Positions 9,059 through 18,427 of a stretch of DNA of 64,000 nt are shown piece after piece. Both the position numbers and the translations under genes were made by a program. The notes under the pieces were generated by a model, which saw only the letters and a list, made by a program, of their open reading frames with translations, was not told the origin of the DNA and did no database searches. The DNA is from Puccinia triticina. Lineage: Eukaryota > Basidiomycota > Pucciniomycetes > Pucciniales > Pucciniaceae. The stretch is from the NCBI RefSeq assembly GCF_026914185.1, contig NC_070573.1, forward strand, positions 186,001 to 250,000, in the 5' to 3' direction. How positions within the stretch are numbered: position 1 is the first letter of the stretch; each line of letters starts with the position of its first letter.

Positions 9059-11209
9059 ATGGATACACCTCAAGAATCCGGACCATCGCGTAAGATGGTG
9101 AAGATCAAACCTCAAGATCGCAATCTCAAGTTCACCGGCACGCGCGTGGAAGCGTTTCTTCGCCAGTATGAGCTGGCCGCCAACCTCGATGGCGCGTCGG
9201 ATGAGGACAAGGTCCTCCAGATCCCTTCCTTCCTCGGGAGCGAGGACATCCAGGACGCAGTGTGGGATATGAGCGGCTACGCGACAAAGTCGTGGGCCGT
9301 GCTCCGCGAACAGATGGTCGAACGCTGGGGCCAGGTTGATATAGTCCGCTACACGGTCGCGGATCTCCAAGCCCTCAAAGACTCGTGGACCGCCAAAGGC
9401 GGCATCGCAACGTTGGACGCGTACAGATCCTTCAAATCCGTGTTCGACGTCATCCTATCTTATCTGATTCGCTATCAGCACCTATCTTCGGAGGACCTAG
9501 CCGTCGACCACTTTTTCTTTTCATTCTCTTCCGGGTTCCAGCAGCGCATCAAGTCCTATCTAGTCAGGAAGAAGAAAATGGTTAAGACTTTGGACGGGCG
9601 GTACCGCCTTCCAGTCCTTAGTGAGCTCAGAGCAGCCGTGAAATCCGAGATGGAAGAGGAGGTGGCTTTTACCTCTGAGCAGATCAAACCCGAGCCAGTC
9701 GCAGTTCCCGCATCCGAATTCAAGGCCGCGAATGACATCATGCAAAAAATGGAGGACGATCGACAGCCAAAGGATGCCTCCGTCTCGGATAAGGCTCCTG
9801 CGACCGTAGATGAAATCTCCAAGATGTTGCAGTCGTTTGAGCAACGCTTGGAAAAGAAGTTCGCGACGAAGGGCGCGCTTCCTGCGCCGGGAACGCCGCG
9901 CGAGCCGCGTGGACCTTTGGTTTGCTACTATTGTCATCGAGAGGGACACGGCACGGGGCGCTGCATGGAGCTTGTCAAGGATAAAGAGGCGAATCTAGTC
10001 GAGCAGAAGGGCAGCAATTTCTTTTTGCCAAACGGCGCGCTGATCCCTTTTGACTCATCACGCCCAATTCGGCACGTGGTGGCGTCTTATCAGCCTAAGG
10101 CCGCGGTGGCTTCTGAAACTCCGGAATTCCGTGCCACTTGCGGTGCGCTCAAGCCCTGGTACCCTCCGGCAATCTCTTCTCAGACCTTCTCTGGGACCTA
10201 CGAGGCCGACGCCGCGAGGAAGAAGCACGAAGCTCCCAATCTCTACAAGGCTCCGATGGTTCCGCCCTCTGCAGCGCGCAAGCCGGCGCGCAAGGCTGCG
10301 AAGGCGCCAGCTGAATCTGATGTTGAAGATATGGACGAGGAGCCTGAACTGTTTGAGCGAACCCCCGCTGCTCCGGCTGAGGACGCGATTCCTTCGACCG
10401 CGGACGCGTCGGAACCAGCGGGCAAATCCAAATCACCCGCTCCTAAAGTGCGCTTCGAGAGAGGGGTTACCAAGGATCACCCCCACGCGGTGGAAGGGAT
10501 GTTAAAGAAGATATTCGATCTTCCGGTGCCGGGCGTGACGGTTTCTGAACTCTTGGCGTCTTCGCCATCGGTGGCGGAGGGAATGAAGAAGTGGGTCTCC
10601 AAGCGGCGCGTGGAGATTGGCGTTGAAGATCTCAAGGTGTCCTCTGGCACGCTTTTGGCTGAAGGGCCTGACACAGAAGGCTCTGGTGGCGACGCGCGCC
10701 TATACTCGTGTCCGTTGGGTTTCCTCCCGTGCTTGATCGGCGATGAGGAGAGTTCGGCTTCCCCTCTCATTGATTCAGGATCCCAACTGAACCTGATCTC
10801 CGACGCAATGGCTAACAAGTTTTGTATAAGCCCGCGCGTTAACTTTAGCTCCGCCGTTTACGGCATTGGCAATCAGTCGTGCGAGCTCGTGGGCGTTGCG
10901 GAAGACGTTCAGATCAAGATTGGGCGGACAATCCTCGGGTCTTGTCACTTCTGGATCACTAAGGCGGCAGGGCCCCTAATCTTAGGTCGCCCCTTCCTCA
11001 TAGACTTCGAGGCCACCCTCATATTTTCAGGTCGTGGAGGCGAGAAGATTCTGCTGCCCGACTCAGAGGGACGCCAGATTGAAATTTCACTCTGCGCCAC
11101 GGATCAAGGGCGATGGGAGCGGGATTTTCCCGCGAAGGGAAGGAAGGCGGTGCTGACGCGTATGGCGACGGGCCGCGACGACTCTGCGGAGGGTCGTCAT
11201 TTTTTATGA
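9059..11209 (+). CDS. Gypsy Gag-protease polyprotein
   Basis: 716 residues. The N-terminal capsid region has the charged/aromatic spacing usual for Gypsy gag. A CCHC zinc knuckle CYYCHREGHGTGRC lies near residue 288 and binds element RNA. A proline/alanine-rich linker follows. A retropepsin motif LIDSGSQ near residue 570 gives the catalytic aspartate, with ILGRPFL downstream as the flap-side strand. The start at 9059 follows the 3' end of the leader module. The frame ends TTT TTA TGA, and those bases form the shift site into pol. Related fragments with the same zinc knuckle and wording occur on the minus strand at 48597-48822 and 55988-56790. Confidence 0.88.
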   Translation: MDTPQESGPSRKMVKIKPQDRNLKFTGTRVEAFLRQYELAANLDGASDEDKVLQIPSFLGSEDIQDAVWDMSGYATKSWAVLREQMVERWGQVDIVRYTVADLQALKDSWTAKGGIATLDAYRSFKSVFDVILSYLIRYQHLSSEDLAVDHFFFSFSSGFQQRIKSYLVRKKKMVKTLDGRYRLPVLSELRAAVKSEMEEEVAFTSEQIKPEPVAVPASEFKAANDIMQKMEDDRQPKDASVSDKAPATVDEISKMLQSFEQRLEKKFATKGALPAPGTPREPRGPLVCYYCHREGHGTGRCMELVKDKEANLVEQKGSNFFLPNGALIPFDSSRPIRHVVASYQPKAAVASETPEFRATCGALKPWYPPAISSQTFSGTYEADAARKKHEAPNLYKAPMVPPSAARKPARKAAKAPAESDVEDMDEEPELFERTPAAPAEDAIPSTADASEPAGKSKSPAPKVRFERGVTKDHPHAVEGMLKKIFDLPVPGVTVSELLASSPSVAEGMKKWVSKRRVEIGVEDLKVSSGTLLAEGPDTEGSGGDARLYSCPLGFLPCLIGDEESSASPLIDSGSQLNLISDAMANKFCISPRVNFSSAVYGIGNQSCELVGVAEDVQIKIGRTILGSCHFWITKAAGPLILGRPFLIDFEATLIFSGRGGEKILLPDSEGRQIEISLCATDQGRWERDFPAKGRKAVLTRMATGRDDSAEGRHFL

Positions 11210-11274
11210 AAGAAGTTGAACTGGGAAGCGGCCGTTTTAATCTAGGGCCTCGCACTCGCGCCGCTGGTTCAACT
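11200..11274 (+). promoter_or_regulatory. -1 programmed ribosomal frameshift signal
   Basis: The heptamer TTTTTTA (11200-11206) sits in the gag frame as T TTT TTA, immediately before the gag TGA (11207-11209). After a spacer of 7 nt, AGTTGAAC (11214-11221) can pair with GTTCAACT (11267-11274). Inside it AGCGGC (11227-11232) pairs with GCCGCT (11260-11265). A one-base backward slip leads exactly into the pol frame at 11206. Confidence 0.8.
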
Positions 11275-14200
11275 CACTCTCAAGAGGACCCATGGTTTTG
11301 TCTTCCATCTTTTTCCGGTTATCATCATATAGGTCGTCAACATCAACTTCATCAAAACATTAAACCCGAAAAACAGTTTGAAAATCATCAAATCAAAAAA
11401 AAAATGTTGTCTGTTTCCGGTCCATCTCTTTCTTCGGCGTCTTTTCCCTCTTCTTCACTCTCTGGCGCGTTTCCGGCCGCGTCCGCGGTAACTCCAGGCC
11501 GGGGTCTCAAGGCACAGGATATTTTGGAGGATTTTGGGCAACAGCGGAGGGCTGGAGGACTGAAAGTAAGTTCCTCCCAGTTATGCACCTCCGGGCATGA
11601 TGCTTCCTTCCCGTCGAAAACATTACATGCCACATATGTGAGCCTTGGACGCCCTGCCGCTATCTCTCTTTCAGATCAAGATTCATCGACGATTGGCAGT
11701 GTTCTCCGCAATGAGCATATAAAACTAGTTGCGCCTTCGAGCGGCCTCCGAGAAGAGGGTAAACTATTTTCTTTGAATTCGGACGTGCGGGGATTTGTGG
11801 TGGATATGGGCACTCAGCGGAGGGCTGGAGGACTGAAAGTAAGTTCCTCCCAGTTGTGCACCTCCGGGCTAGATGCAACCTCGTCGTCAAAAACTCTACC
11901 GCGTGCCACATCCGTGAGCAAAACTTTGGATCCGGTTTCCGCCTTCTTGTTAGGGTTCGACGCGACGTTTGAGGATCTACTCCGAAATGAGGATAAACTA
12001 TTTTCTTGGGGAATGGACTGTGAGGGCGGGAGCGTGATGTTTGGTGCACCGTGGAGGAACTTTGGACTGAAAGTAAGTTCCAACCAAAGTGCACCTCCGG
12101 AGCGTGATGCTACGCAACGTCATTGTACCCTACCGCGTGCCACACTCGTGAGCAATGGACGTCCATCCGGTCTTTCTTTCGCAGACAAAGCGGCGTTTTT
12201 GGATGATGGCGAGCATCGTACTTGGTCCCTTTTGGAGCACGGTCTGCGTTTCACGGAGCAGAAGGCCCTTCTGGAGGCGTGGTCATGGGGTGAATACCTC
12301 ACGTTTGCGACCAAATACAAGCCAGTTGCCAAGAAGATCAAACCGGCGAATCAAGCTATGCCCCAGGGCCTCAATCCTCCCTTACGCCGGCCTCCTCTGT
12401 CACGCGATCCGTATCGCGGACTCGCGCGCTCTCTTGCGGGCCCTTTTTTTCCTCAAGGGCGCGTCACGGAAGAACGACTGGCTGTGGTCAATTTCGGTCC
12501 CGACGGGTGGCTGCGGCCAGACGAGCTCAATCTGATCAAGAACGTCTTAGCAGAGCGAAACCTAGCGATAGCCTTTACGCCAGCGGAGCGCGGTCTCTTA
12601 AAAGACTCGTATGGAATGCCATACATCATTCCCGTCGTGGAGCACGCGCCCTGGCAAAAGAAAAAGATTCCGATCCCTGCGGCCAAGCTAGACGAGTATA
12701 TCAAGGTCATCCGGGAGCGAGTCGAGACGGGGCTGTATGAACAGTCTACCTCCAGCTACACTTCCCCAGTCTTCTGCGTCCTCAAGAGCAACGGCAAGCT
12801 TCGAGTTGTTCACGATCTCCAGCCCCTAAATAAGGTCACCATTAAGGATGCGGGCGTGCCGCCCGCCACAGAAGAGTTTGTAGAGTCTTTTGCGGGACGG
12901 GCGTGTTATGGGCTCGGCGATATAATGGGCGGCTACGACGAGCGCGCTCTGGACCCAATTTCTCGTCCCCTCACAACCTTTGAGACTCCTCTTGGGCGTT
13001 TTCAGCTTACGCGCCTCCCTCAAGGGGCCACTAACTCTGTGGCTGTTTATCAGGCCCAGATGATGTGGATCCTTCAAGAGGAGATTCCAGATCATGCCGG
13101 TATCTTCATAGACGATGGAGGCATCAAGGGCCCCAATTCTGATTATGATAATGCGTCTCTCTCTTGGCACCCCGGTATTCGCCGCTTCATCTGGGAATAC
13201 GCCACGACATTGGAGCGCGTTCTGTTTAGGATTGAGGAGTCAGGACTCACTGTCTCCGCCTCAAAGCTTGCTGCTTGCGTGCCAGCGCTTGAGATAGTAG
13301 GGCACGTCGTCTGCAAGGAAGGGCGAAGGATGTCTCGAGGAAAGGTCAACAAGATCTTAACGTGGCCGACCCCCGTCAACGCGACAGAAATTCGCGGTTT
13401 CCTTGGAGTTGTCGTCTACGTTCGTATCTTCATTCCCGCTCTCTCTCAGCTTTGCCTTCCTCTTCGTCGCCTGACGCGCAAGGACGCCGACTGGATCTGG
13501 ACGGAGGAGTGTCAAGCGGCTTTCGAAAAACTCAAGTCTATCGTGGGCAAGGACATCGTCCTTGTCAAGATCAACTACGGCCCTGACGCTGGGAAGATTA
13601 AGCTAGCTGTAGATTCTAGTTTTCACGCGACGGGCGCGGTTCTCACGCAGGAAGACTCAAACGGACTGGATCGGCCAGCCTTGTATGAATCCCTCCTCTT
13701 CTCTGATGTCGAATCGCGGTACTCACAGCCCAAACTGGAGCTGTGCGGCGTGGCGCGGATACTCAAGAAACTCCAGACAATCCTTTGGGGCCAACACTTC
13801 GAGCTTCAGGTTGACGCCCACTCTCTCATTGAAATGATCAATGCGCCAAGTCTGCCTAACGCCCCGATGACGCGCTGGGTGGCCTTCATTCAACTTTTCT
13901 CGTTCGATATTGTGCACCGGCCGGGAAAGACATTCCTGATGCCTGATGGTCTGTCCCGGCGTCCTAAGGGTGAAGATGAGTCGCCTCCTGATTCTGTTTT
14001 CGACGAAGAGGAGCCCACGATCAAACCCCTAGGGTTTTGCTTGACAACTGCTAACGGTAAATATTCAGGATACCAGCAGGGGTTCTGGCGACAGTTGGAG
14101 CGCTACCTGATCGACCTTCGGGCGCCGCATGGGATGGCGACGGAAGATTTCAGAGCTCTCAAGCGCAAATCGTCAGAGTTTTTTGTCCACGCGGGGCGCC

Positions 14201-15339
14201 TCATGAAGAGAGGCTCCCCTTGCCCGCGAATTGTTATCACGATCCCAGCAAAGCAGGATGCGGTGCTAGAGCAGCTGCATGAAGGATTAGGCCACCGCGG
14301 GGAGACGGAGACGTATCGACGCGTGGCGGAAAGATTTTGGTGGCCCTCTTTGAAGAAGAGCGTCGCGCTCTGGTGCAAGAGCTGCGAGGCATGCCAGAAG
14401 CGCGATTTGCGACGGCCTTTAGAGATCAGAGGACCCACGGGTGAATCATCTGTTTTTGGGCGTGTGGCCATGGATGTTGTCCATATCAAAGCCCCTGGCG
14501 CTCAATATCTCATCGTGGCCCGTGACGATTTTTCCGGTTGGGTCGAGGCTAAATTCTTGAATAACCTCAGCTCAGAGGCGGTGGCAACGTTTCTTCATGA
14601 GAACTGGACGATGCGCTACGGTTTGGCGCGCTCTTATTCGACGGACGGCGGATCTGAATTCGGCGGCAAACTTGCGGAGATGTTGCGCGAACTTCCCGGC
14701 CAACATCGCGTCTCTACGCCCTATTACCCAGAAGGTCAAGGGATGGTCGAGCGCGGCCATGGTCCTCTGAAGGCTGCCCTTGTCAAGCTCGCAGGTGAAA
14801 GCGCGAAGAACTGCCGGAAATATCTCCCGCTTGTCTTATTCGCGGATCGGATCTCAACAAAGCGCACGACGGGATACTCGCCTTACGAGCTCGTCTTTGG
14901 CCAGCGCGCTGTGCTGCCTATCGATCTGGAGATGGAATCCTACCTCGGAATCGACTGGGACGAAGTTCACAACACTGCCGACCTCCTAGCGGCGCGCTCA
15001 CGACAGCTGGAGCGCAGCGAAGAAGTGCGCGATCTGGCGCACCGTAAGCTGATGAAGTCACGCGAGGAATCCGTCAAGTATTGGGAGGAGAAGAACGCGA
15101 GCCGGCTTCGGGCGCCTCTCCAGCCTGGCGACATGGTGCTGGCGTACAACCGGGCCCTCGAGACACAGTGGGGCAAGCTCTTCGCCGGCCGCTGGAATGG
15201 GCCTTTTCGCGTGGTGCGTCAGGTTCACGGTGGCTCCTATATCTTGGCGGAACTCGACGGGACCCCCTTGGCGCGGCGTTTCTCAGCAGATCAGGTAAAA
15301 AGGTATTTTTCTCGTGGAGGCATAGGAGAACAAAAGTAA
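11206..15339 (+). CDS. Gypsy Pol: reverse transcriptase, RNase H, integrase
   Basis: Entered from gag by a -1 shift (first codon ATG 11206, same frame as an ORF open from 11113). The first 370 residues are an unusual linker with three repeats that start LKVSSSQL or a close variant. Reverse transcriptase follows (VVHDLQPLNKVTI, then FIDDGGIKGP as the YxDD equivalent, about 13104). RNase H shows VDSSFHATGAV and a downstream Glu and Asp. Integrase has an HHCC finger (HEGLGH...CKSCEAC) and D, D, E (MDVVHI, STDGGSEFGG, VERGHG). There is no chromodomain at the C-terminus. The TAA stop lies inside a GTAAGT module. No stop or frameshift is seen. Confidence 0.9.
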   Translation: MKEVELGSGRFNLGPRTRAAGSTHSQEDPWFCLPSFSGYHHIGRQHQLHQNIKPEKQFENHQIKKKMLSVSGPSLSSASFPSSSLSGAFPAASAVTPGRGLKAQDILEDFGQQRRAGGLKVSSSQLCTSGHDASFPSKTLHATYVSLGRPAAISLSDQDSSTIGSVLRNEHIKLVAPSSGLREEGKLFSLNSDVRGFVVDMGTQRRAGGLKVSSSQLCTSGLDATSSSKTLPRATSVSKTLDPVSAFLLGFDATFEDLLRNEDKLFSWGMDCEGGSVMFGAPWRNFGLKVSSNQSAPPERDATQRHCTLPRATLVSNGRPSGLSFADKAAFLDDGEHRTWSLLEHGLRFTEQKALLEAWSWGEYLTFATKYKPVAKKIKPANQAMPQGLNPPLRRPPLSRDPYRGLARSLAGPFFPQGRVTEERLAVVNFGPDGWLRPDELNLIKNVLAERNLAIAFTPAERGLLKDSYGMPYIIPVVEHAPWQKKKIPIPAAKLDEYIKVIRERVETGLYEQSTSSYTSPVFCVLKSNGKLRVVHDLQPLNKVTIKDAGVPPATEEFVESFAGRACYGLGDIMGGYDERALDPISRPLTTFETPLGRFQLTRLPQGATNSVAVYQAQMMWILQEEIPDHAGIFIDDGGIKGPNSDYDNASLSWHPGIRRFIWEYATTLERVLFRIEESGLTVSASKLAACVPALEIVGHVVCKEGRRMSRGKVNKILTWPTPVNATEIRGFLGVVVYVRIFIPALSQLCLPLRRLTRKDADWIWTEECQAAFEKLKSIVGKDIVLVKINYGPDAGKIKLAVDSSFHATGAVLTQEDSNGLDRPALYESLLFSDVESRYSQPKLELCGVARILKKLQTILWGQHFELQVDAHSLIEMINAPSLPNAPMTRWVAFIQLFSFDIVHRPGKTFLMPDGLSRRPKGEDESPPDSVFDEEEPTIKPLGFCLTTANGKYSGYQQGFWRQLERYLIDLRAPHGMATEDFRALKRKSSEFFVHAGRLMKRGSPCPRIVITIPAKQDAVLEQLHEGLGHRGETETYRRVAERFWWPSLKKSVALWCKSCEACQKRDLRRPLEIRGPTGESSVFGRVAMDVVHIKAPGAQYLIVARDDFSGWVEAKFLNNLSSEAVATFLHENWTMRYGLARSYSTDGGSEFGGKLAEMLRELPGQHRVSTPYYPEGQGMVERGHGPLKAALVKLAGESAKNCRKYLPLVLFADRISTKRTTGYSPYELVFGQRAVLPIDLEMESYLGIDWDEVHNTADLLAARSRQLERSEEVRDLAHRKLMKSREESVKYWEEKNASRLRAPLQPGDMVLAYNRALETQWGKLFAGRWNGPFRVVRQVHGGSYILAELDGTPLARRFSADQVKRYFSRGGIGEQK
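11566..11674 (+). other. GTAAGT module, copy C (inside pol)
   Basis: GTAAGTTCCTCCC, GCACCTCC, GCCAC-N4-GTGAGC, then a pyrimidine run ending TTTCAG. GGAGGA upstream pairs with TCCTCC. 109 nt. Readthrough is open; splicing it alone would bring a stop after 16 codons. Confidence 0.65.
11839..11953 (+). other. GTAAGT module, copy D (inside pol)
   Basis: Same layout as copy C, ending TTGTTAG; 115 nt. The flanking 25 bases (GGAGGACTGAAA before it) are also shared with copy C, so the repeat unit is larger than the module. Confidence 0.65.
12073..12184 (+). other. GTAAGT module, copy E (inside pol)
   Basis: GTAAGTTCCAACC here pairs with an upstream TTGGA instead of GGAGGA, a compensated change. GCACCTCC and GCCAC-N4-GTGAGC are kept, followed by CTTTCGCAG; 112 nt. 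Confidence 0.65.
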
Positions 15340-15978
15340 GTCCTCCCAATGTGTGCACCTCCAGGGTATTTCTACCGCTTGTTTCGAAACCCTACTTTAT
15401 GCCACGTTCGTGAGCACCGCGCCAGCCTTTGGTTCCTCCGCAGTTTCTAGGCTCCCCTTTTCCCCCTTCCTTTTCTCTTCCTTCCCCGGTTAAATTCCCC
15501 GATGGCGGACGCGAGCAGTCTAGGGACAGACTGCAAGCGTGGTGGAGATGTGGTGTGCCGCATGGTACAGATGTAGACTCAGTTCAAAGCATTGCGCGCT
15601 GGCGCGCGGCTGGTCAAGGTGCCCTAGGATTCAAGCTTCAAGACTCAAGACTCAGTTCCTTTCATGATCTTCGCGACGCGGCGCGCGTCGCGCCTTCAAG
15701 ACGTGTTCAGGATCACCCTTTCCTTTGTTTGTTCTGCTTGTTCTCTCAGGTTGTTGTTTTCTTTTTCATGGATCCTCTGTTCTATTTTCCTTTTTCTCTA
15801 CTGCGCGCTTTGGATGGGTTCAGTGGGGAGGGTTTGGTTTGTTCTCTTTTGTGGCCTGCTTGTGGTTTTGTGTTGTTTTGTTTTGTCTTTGTGCGCGCGC
15901 GGGGTGTGATGACTGGTCCGCAGCGCGCTGCGCCTCCCTGAGTCTGAGTTCAGCCCCGAACTCAGACGAGGGGCGGCA

Positions 15979-16290
15979 TGGAACCTAGCTGATCCCATTA
16001 GGAATCCATCAGAAGTTTATCTCTCATTATCCGGCGCCCTCCAAAGCGCCATACTGAATCTTATTGATCCTCAAGAATTGCTTCCTTAACCCGAGCTTTC
16101 TTCTTCCCTCAAAACAACAAACCGCCGACGCGCGCTCAACGCCGTCGTAAAATCTTCCCACCCCCCAAACCTCAACGCTTAACCGATCCTCATCGCTCAC
16201 CCCGACCATCACCCGGAGGGCACATAAAATTTCTTTTCCCCCATTCCCCTCCAACTAACTGCCGCCGGCCCATGCACGGACAGAGTTCCA
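15979..16290 (+). mobile_element. Gypsy 3' LTR
   Basis: Same TGGAAC...GTTCCA ends as 8470-8781. The 640 bases before it (15340-15978) are the element's 3' non-coding part and contain module copy A again at 15336-15442. Confidence 0.65.
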
Positions 16291-16724
16291 CAGCGTGCGG
16301 AAGGCGCAGTCAAACCCTCCGCAGCTCGTGGAACAAACTCGCGGCTCAACTCAGATCATTGCCTTTTCCTCATCTCGAGTCAAACCAATCAGGTCCAGCA
16401 AGAGTACGACAAATCTCGCATAAAGCCATCCTTCAGTCGTCCTCCTCGAGATCATCCGCTGCCAGCAATCAGACCTGCGGTAAATTTCTTTCTCTCTCCG
16501 ATATCCTCCATGTGTCTCAACTAATTGTGTTCTTCAGTCTGTTGTCTGAGAGTTATAGTGTGGAGTATTGTGGTTGTTCTGGTTTATCAAGTCTTCTTTC
16601 TTTCTAGCTTGTCCCAATCCTTTAGGTATTTCAGCTACTCTTTGTTTTCATTTCACTTCTGTTCATCTCTAACTGAAATATACTTTAGTTTTTGCCTCTG
16701 AATCAAACCGTAGCTGGTTCTGGC
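16291..16724. other. flank of the Gypsy array
   Basis: A 111-codon frame crosses the LTR end here (16272-16607) but shows no family features. No gene supported. Confidence 0.35.
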
Positions 16725-17745
16725 GGATATCCTTAGTAGGAAATCCGCCAAATTAGGCCCCCAGTTGCACATGACTTGCCTGGGGTGTGATACTGCCAAA
16801 AAGCTCACAAGGTGATTTTCAGCGGTATTTCTGCCCACTGTAAAACTTTGGGGGGCTTTGGGGCATAGCTGGTTCTGGCGGATTTCCTTGGTAGGAAATC
16901 CGCCAAATTAGACCCCCAGTTGCACGTGACTTGCCTGGGGTGTGCTGCAAAGCCCGCACGCAATGCAGACTTCACAAGAATGTCACAACCCATGTCCCGG
17001 CTCCACCCTCCGCCCTATACATAGTTGTCCCTCTCCTTACCTAACTCAGCAGAGAACTTGCTACTCTCTCTGCCAACGTTAGGTGAGTATTTCTCATCAT
17101 TCCCTTTCTCCAATACTGTGATTGTAGATAGACTAACAAGAGAACTTGCTACTCTCTCTGCCAACATTAGAAATACAAACCAACCGTTGGAGCTAGAACT
17201 TTAGGCTCCAAGCCCGCTCCCCGTGCCCGTCGAGACATCTTAGTGAAGGACTCATCCAAGTCCTTACATGTGCTACTTCCAAGAAGCTCACAAGGTCCTT
17301 TCCAGCGGTATTCCTGCCCACTGTAAAATTTTGGGGGGCTTTGGGACACCATAGCTAATGCTTTGGCGGAATTCCTTAGTAGGAAATCCCCAAAATTAGA
17401 CCCACAGTAGCACACCCATTTCCTGGGGTGTGCTACTGTCGTGCAGCTCACCATGTGCTCTTAAGAGCACTTTCTGACTGCTGTAAAATTTTGGGGGGCT
17501 TTGGGCACCCCAGTGAGGAGGTATAAATTTTTCTTTATTTTTGGGCATTTTTTGTGAAATTAAAATTCCGACTCCCATTCTGGGTAGCAGAATTAATTTT
17601 CTGACTCCCAAAATCCGCCCGTGTCAAAATTTGGTCCCGCAGACTCGGGGTGGACGTCGTGAGACGGTCCCCACAACGTAAACACATTTTGGGAGTCGAT
17701 AAATTAATTTGTGGGAGTCGATTTTTCAACTCCCTAAAGATAATA
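16725..17745 (-). repeat. dispersed palindrome-bearing repeat, right copy (inverted)
   Basis: Reverse complement of the left copy at 5452-6005, with an extra subunit. It carries dyads at about 16728, 16875 and 17365. It is broken near 16980-17280 by unrelated DNA that looks LTR-like (CTATACATAG; a duplicated AGAGAACTTGCTACTCTCTC segment). Confidence 0.65.
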
Positions 17746-17889
17746 TACCCTTATACAAGTAATATACCCTTATACAAGTAATATACCCTTATACAAGTAA
17801 TATACCCTTATACAAGTAATATACCCTTATACAAGTAATATACCCTTATACAAGTAATATACCCTTATACAAGTAATATACCCTTATAA
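17743..17889 (+). repeat. 19-bp tandem repeat
   Basis: About 7.7 perfect copies of TAATATACCCTTATACAAG directly beside the dispersed repeat. Confidence 0.9.
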
Positions 17890-17899
17890 CAATGCCTTA

Positions 17900-18122
17900 A
17901 TTGATGCACCACACCATCCTCCCTTCCATTCCTGGTTGAGACATGTGCTCCCAATAACTTCCACCTCTTCTATTGATACACCACACCATCCTCCCTTCCA
18001 TTGCTGGTTGAGACATGTGCTCCCAATAACTTCCACCTCTTCTATTGATACACCACACCATCCTCCCTTCCATTCCTGGTTGAGACATGTGCTCCCAATA
18101 CCTTCCACCTCTTCTATTGATA
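17900..18122 (+). repeat. 72-bp tandem repeat, three copies
   Basis: The unit runs from TTGATRCACCACACCATCCT to CCACCTCTTCTA, with a few changes. The reading frames through it are by-products. Confidence 0.85.
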
Positions 18123-18427
18123 ACATCCCTCCACCTCCCTGCCATCCTACCTAGTCATGTTCCTCCATTCCATCCCTGATCACGCCTTCCATCCTACATA
18201 ATCCTAGTCTGCCGTTCCATCCGTGATAACACCATCCATCATCCATCCGTCTGTAATGACTCCATCCCTCCCATGTTAGAGATGGCAAAGGGGTACTCGT
18301 TGCCGGGTACCCGGTACCCGTTGGCAGGTACCCGTTTGGCCCTACAGGTACCCGCCGGCGGGTGCCGGGTGCGGGTGCGGGTGTCCAGAATTCTGGTGGG
18401 AAGGACGGCGGGTACCTGGACGGGTAC

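Larger units (their letters stand above)
8470..16290 (+). mobile_element. complete Ty3/Gypsy retrotransposon, two-ORF, chromodomain-less
   Basis: Order: LTR, tRNA-Tyr-type primer-binding site, leader with one GTAAGT module, gag-protease ORF, -1 frameshift signal, pol (reverse transcriptase, RNase H, integrase), a 640-bp 3' non-coding part, LTR. All catalytic motifs are present with no internal stop, and the LTRs are nearly identical, so it may be active. A second truncated copy is joined at the left through the shared LTR, the usual product of recombination between element copies. Confidence 0.85.

Noticed and set aside
11113..11205. Independent start of pol at the ATG 11113
   Set aside because: This part overlaps the end of gag in another frame and has no pol homology; the frameshift site explains entry at 11206.
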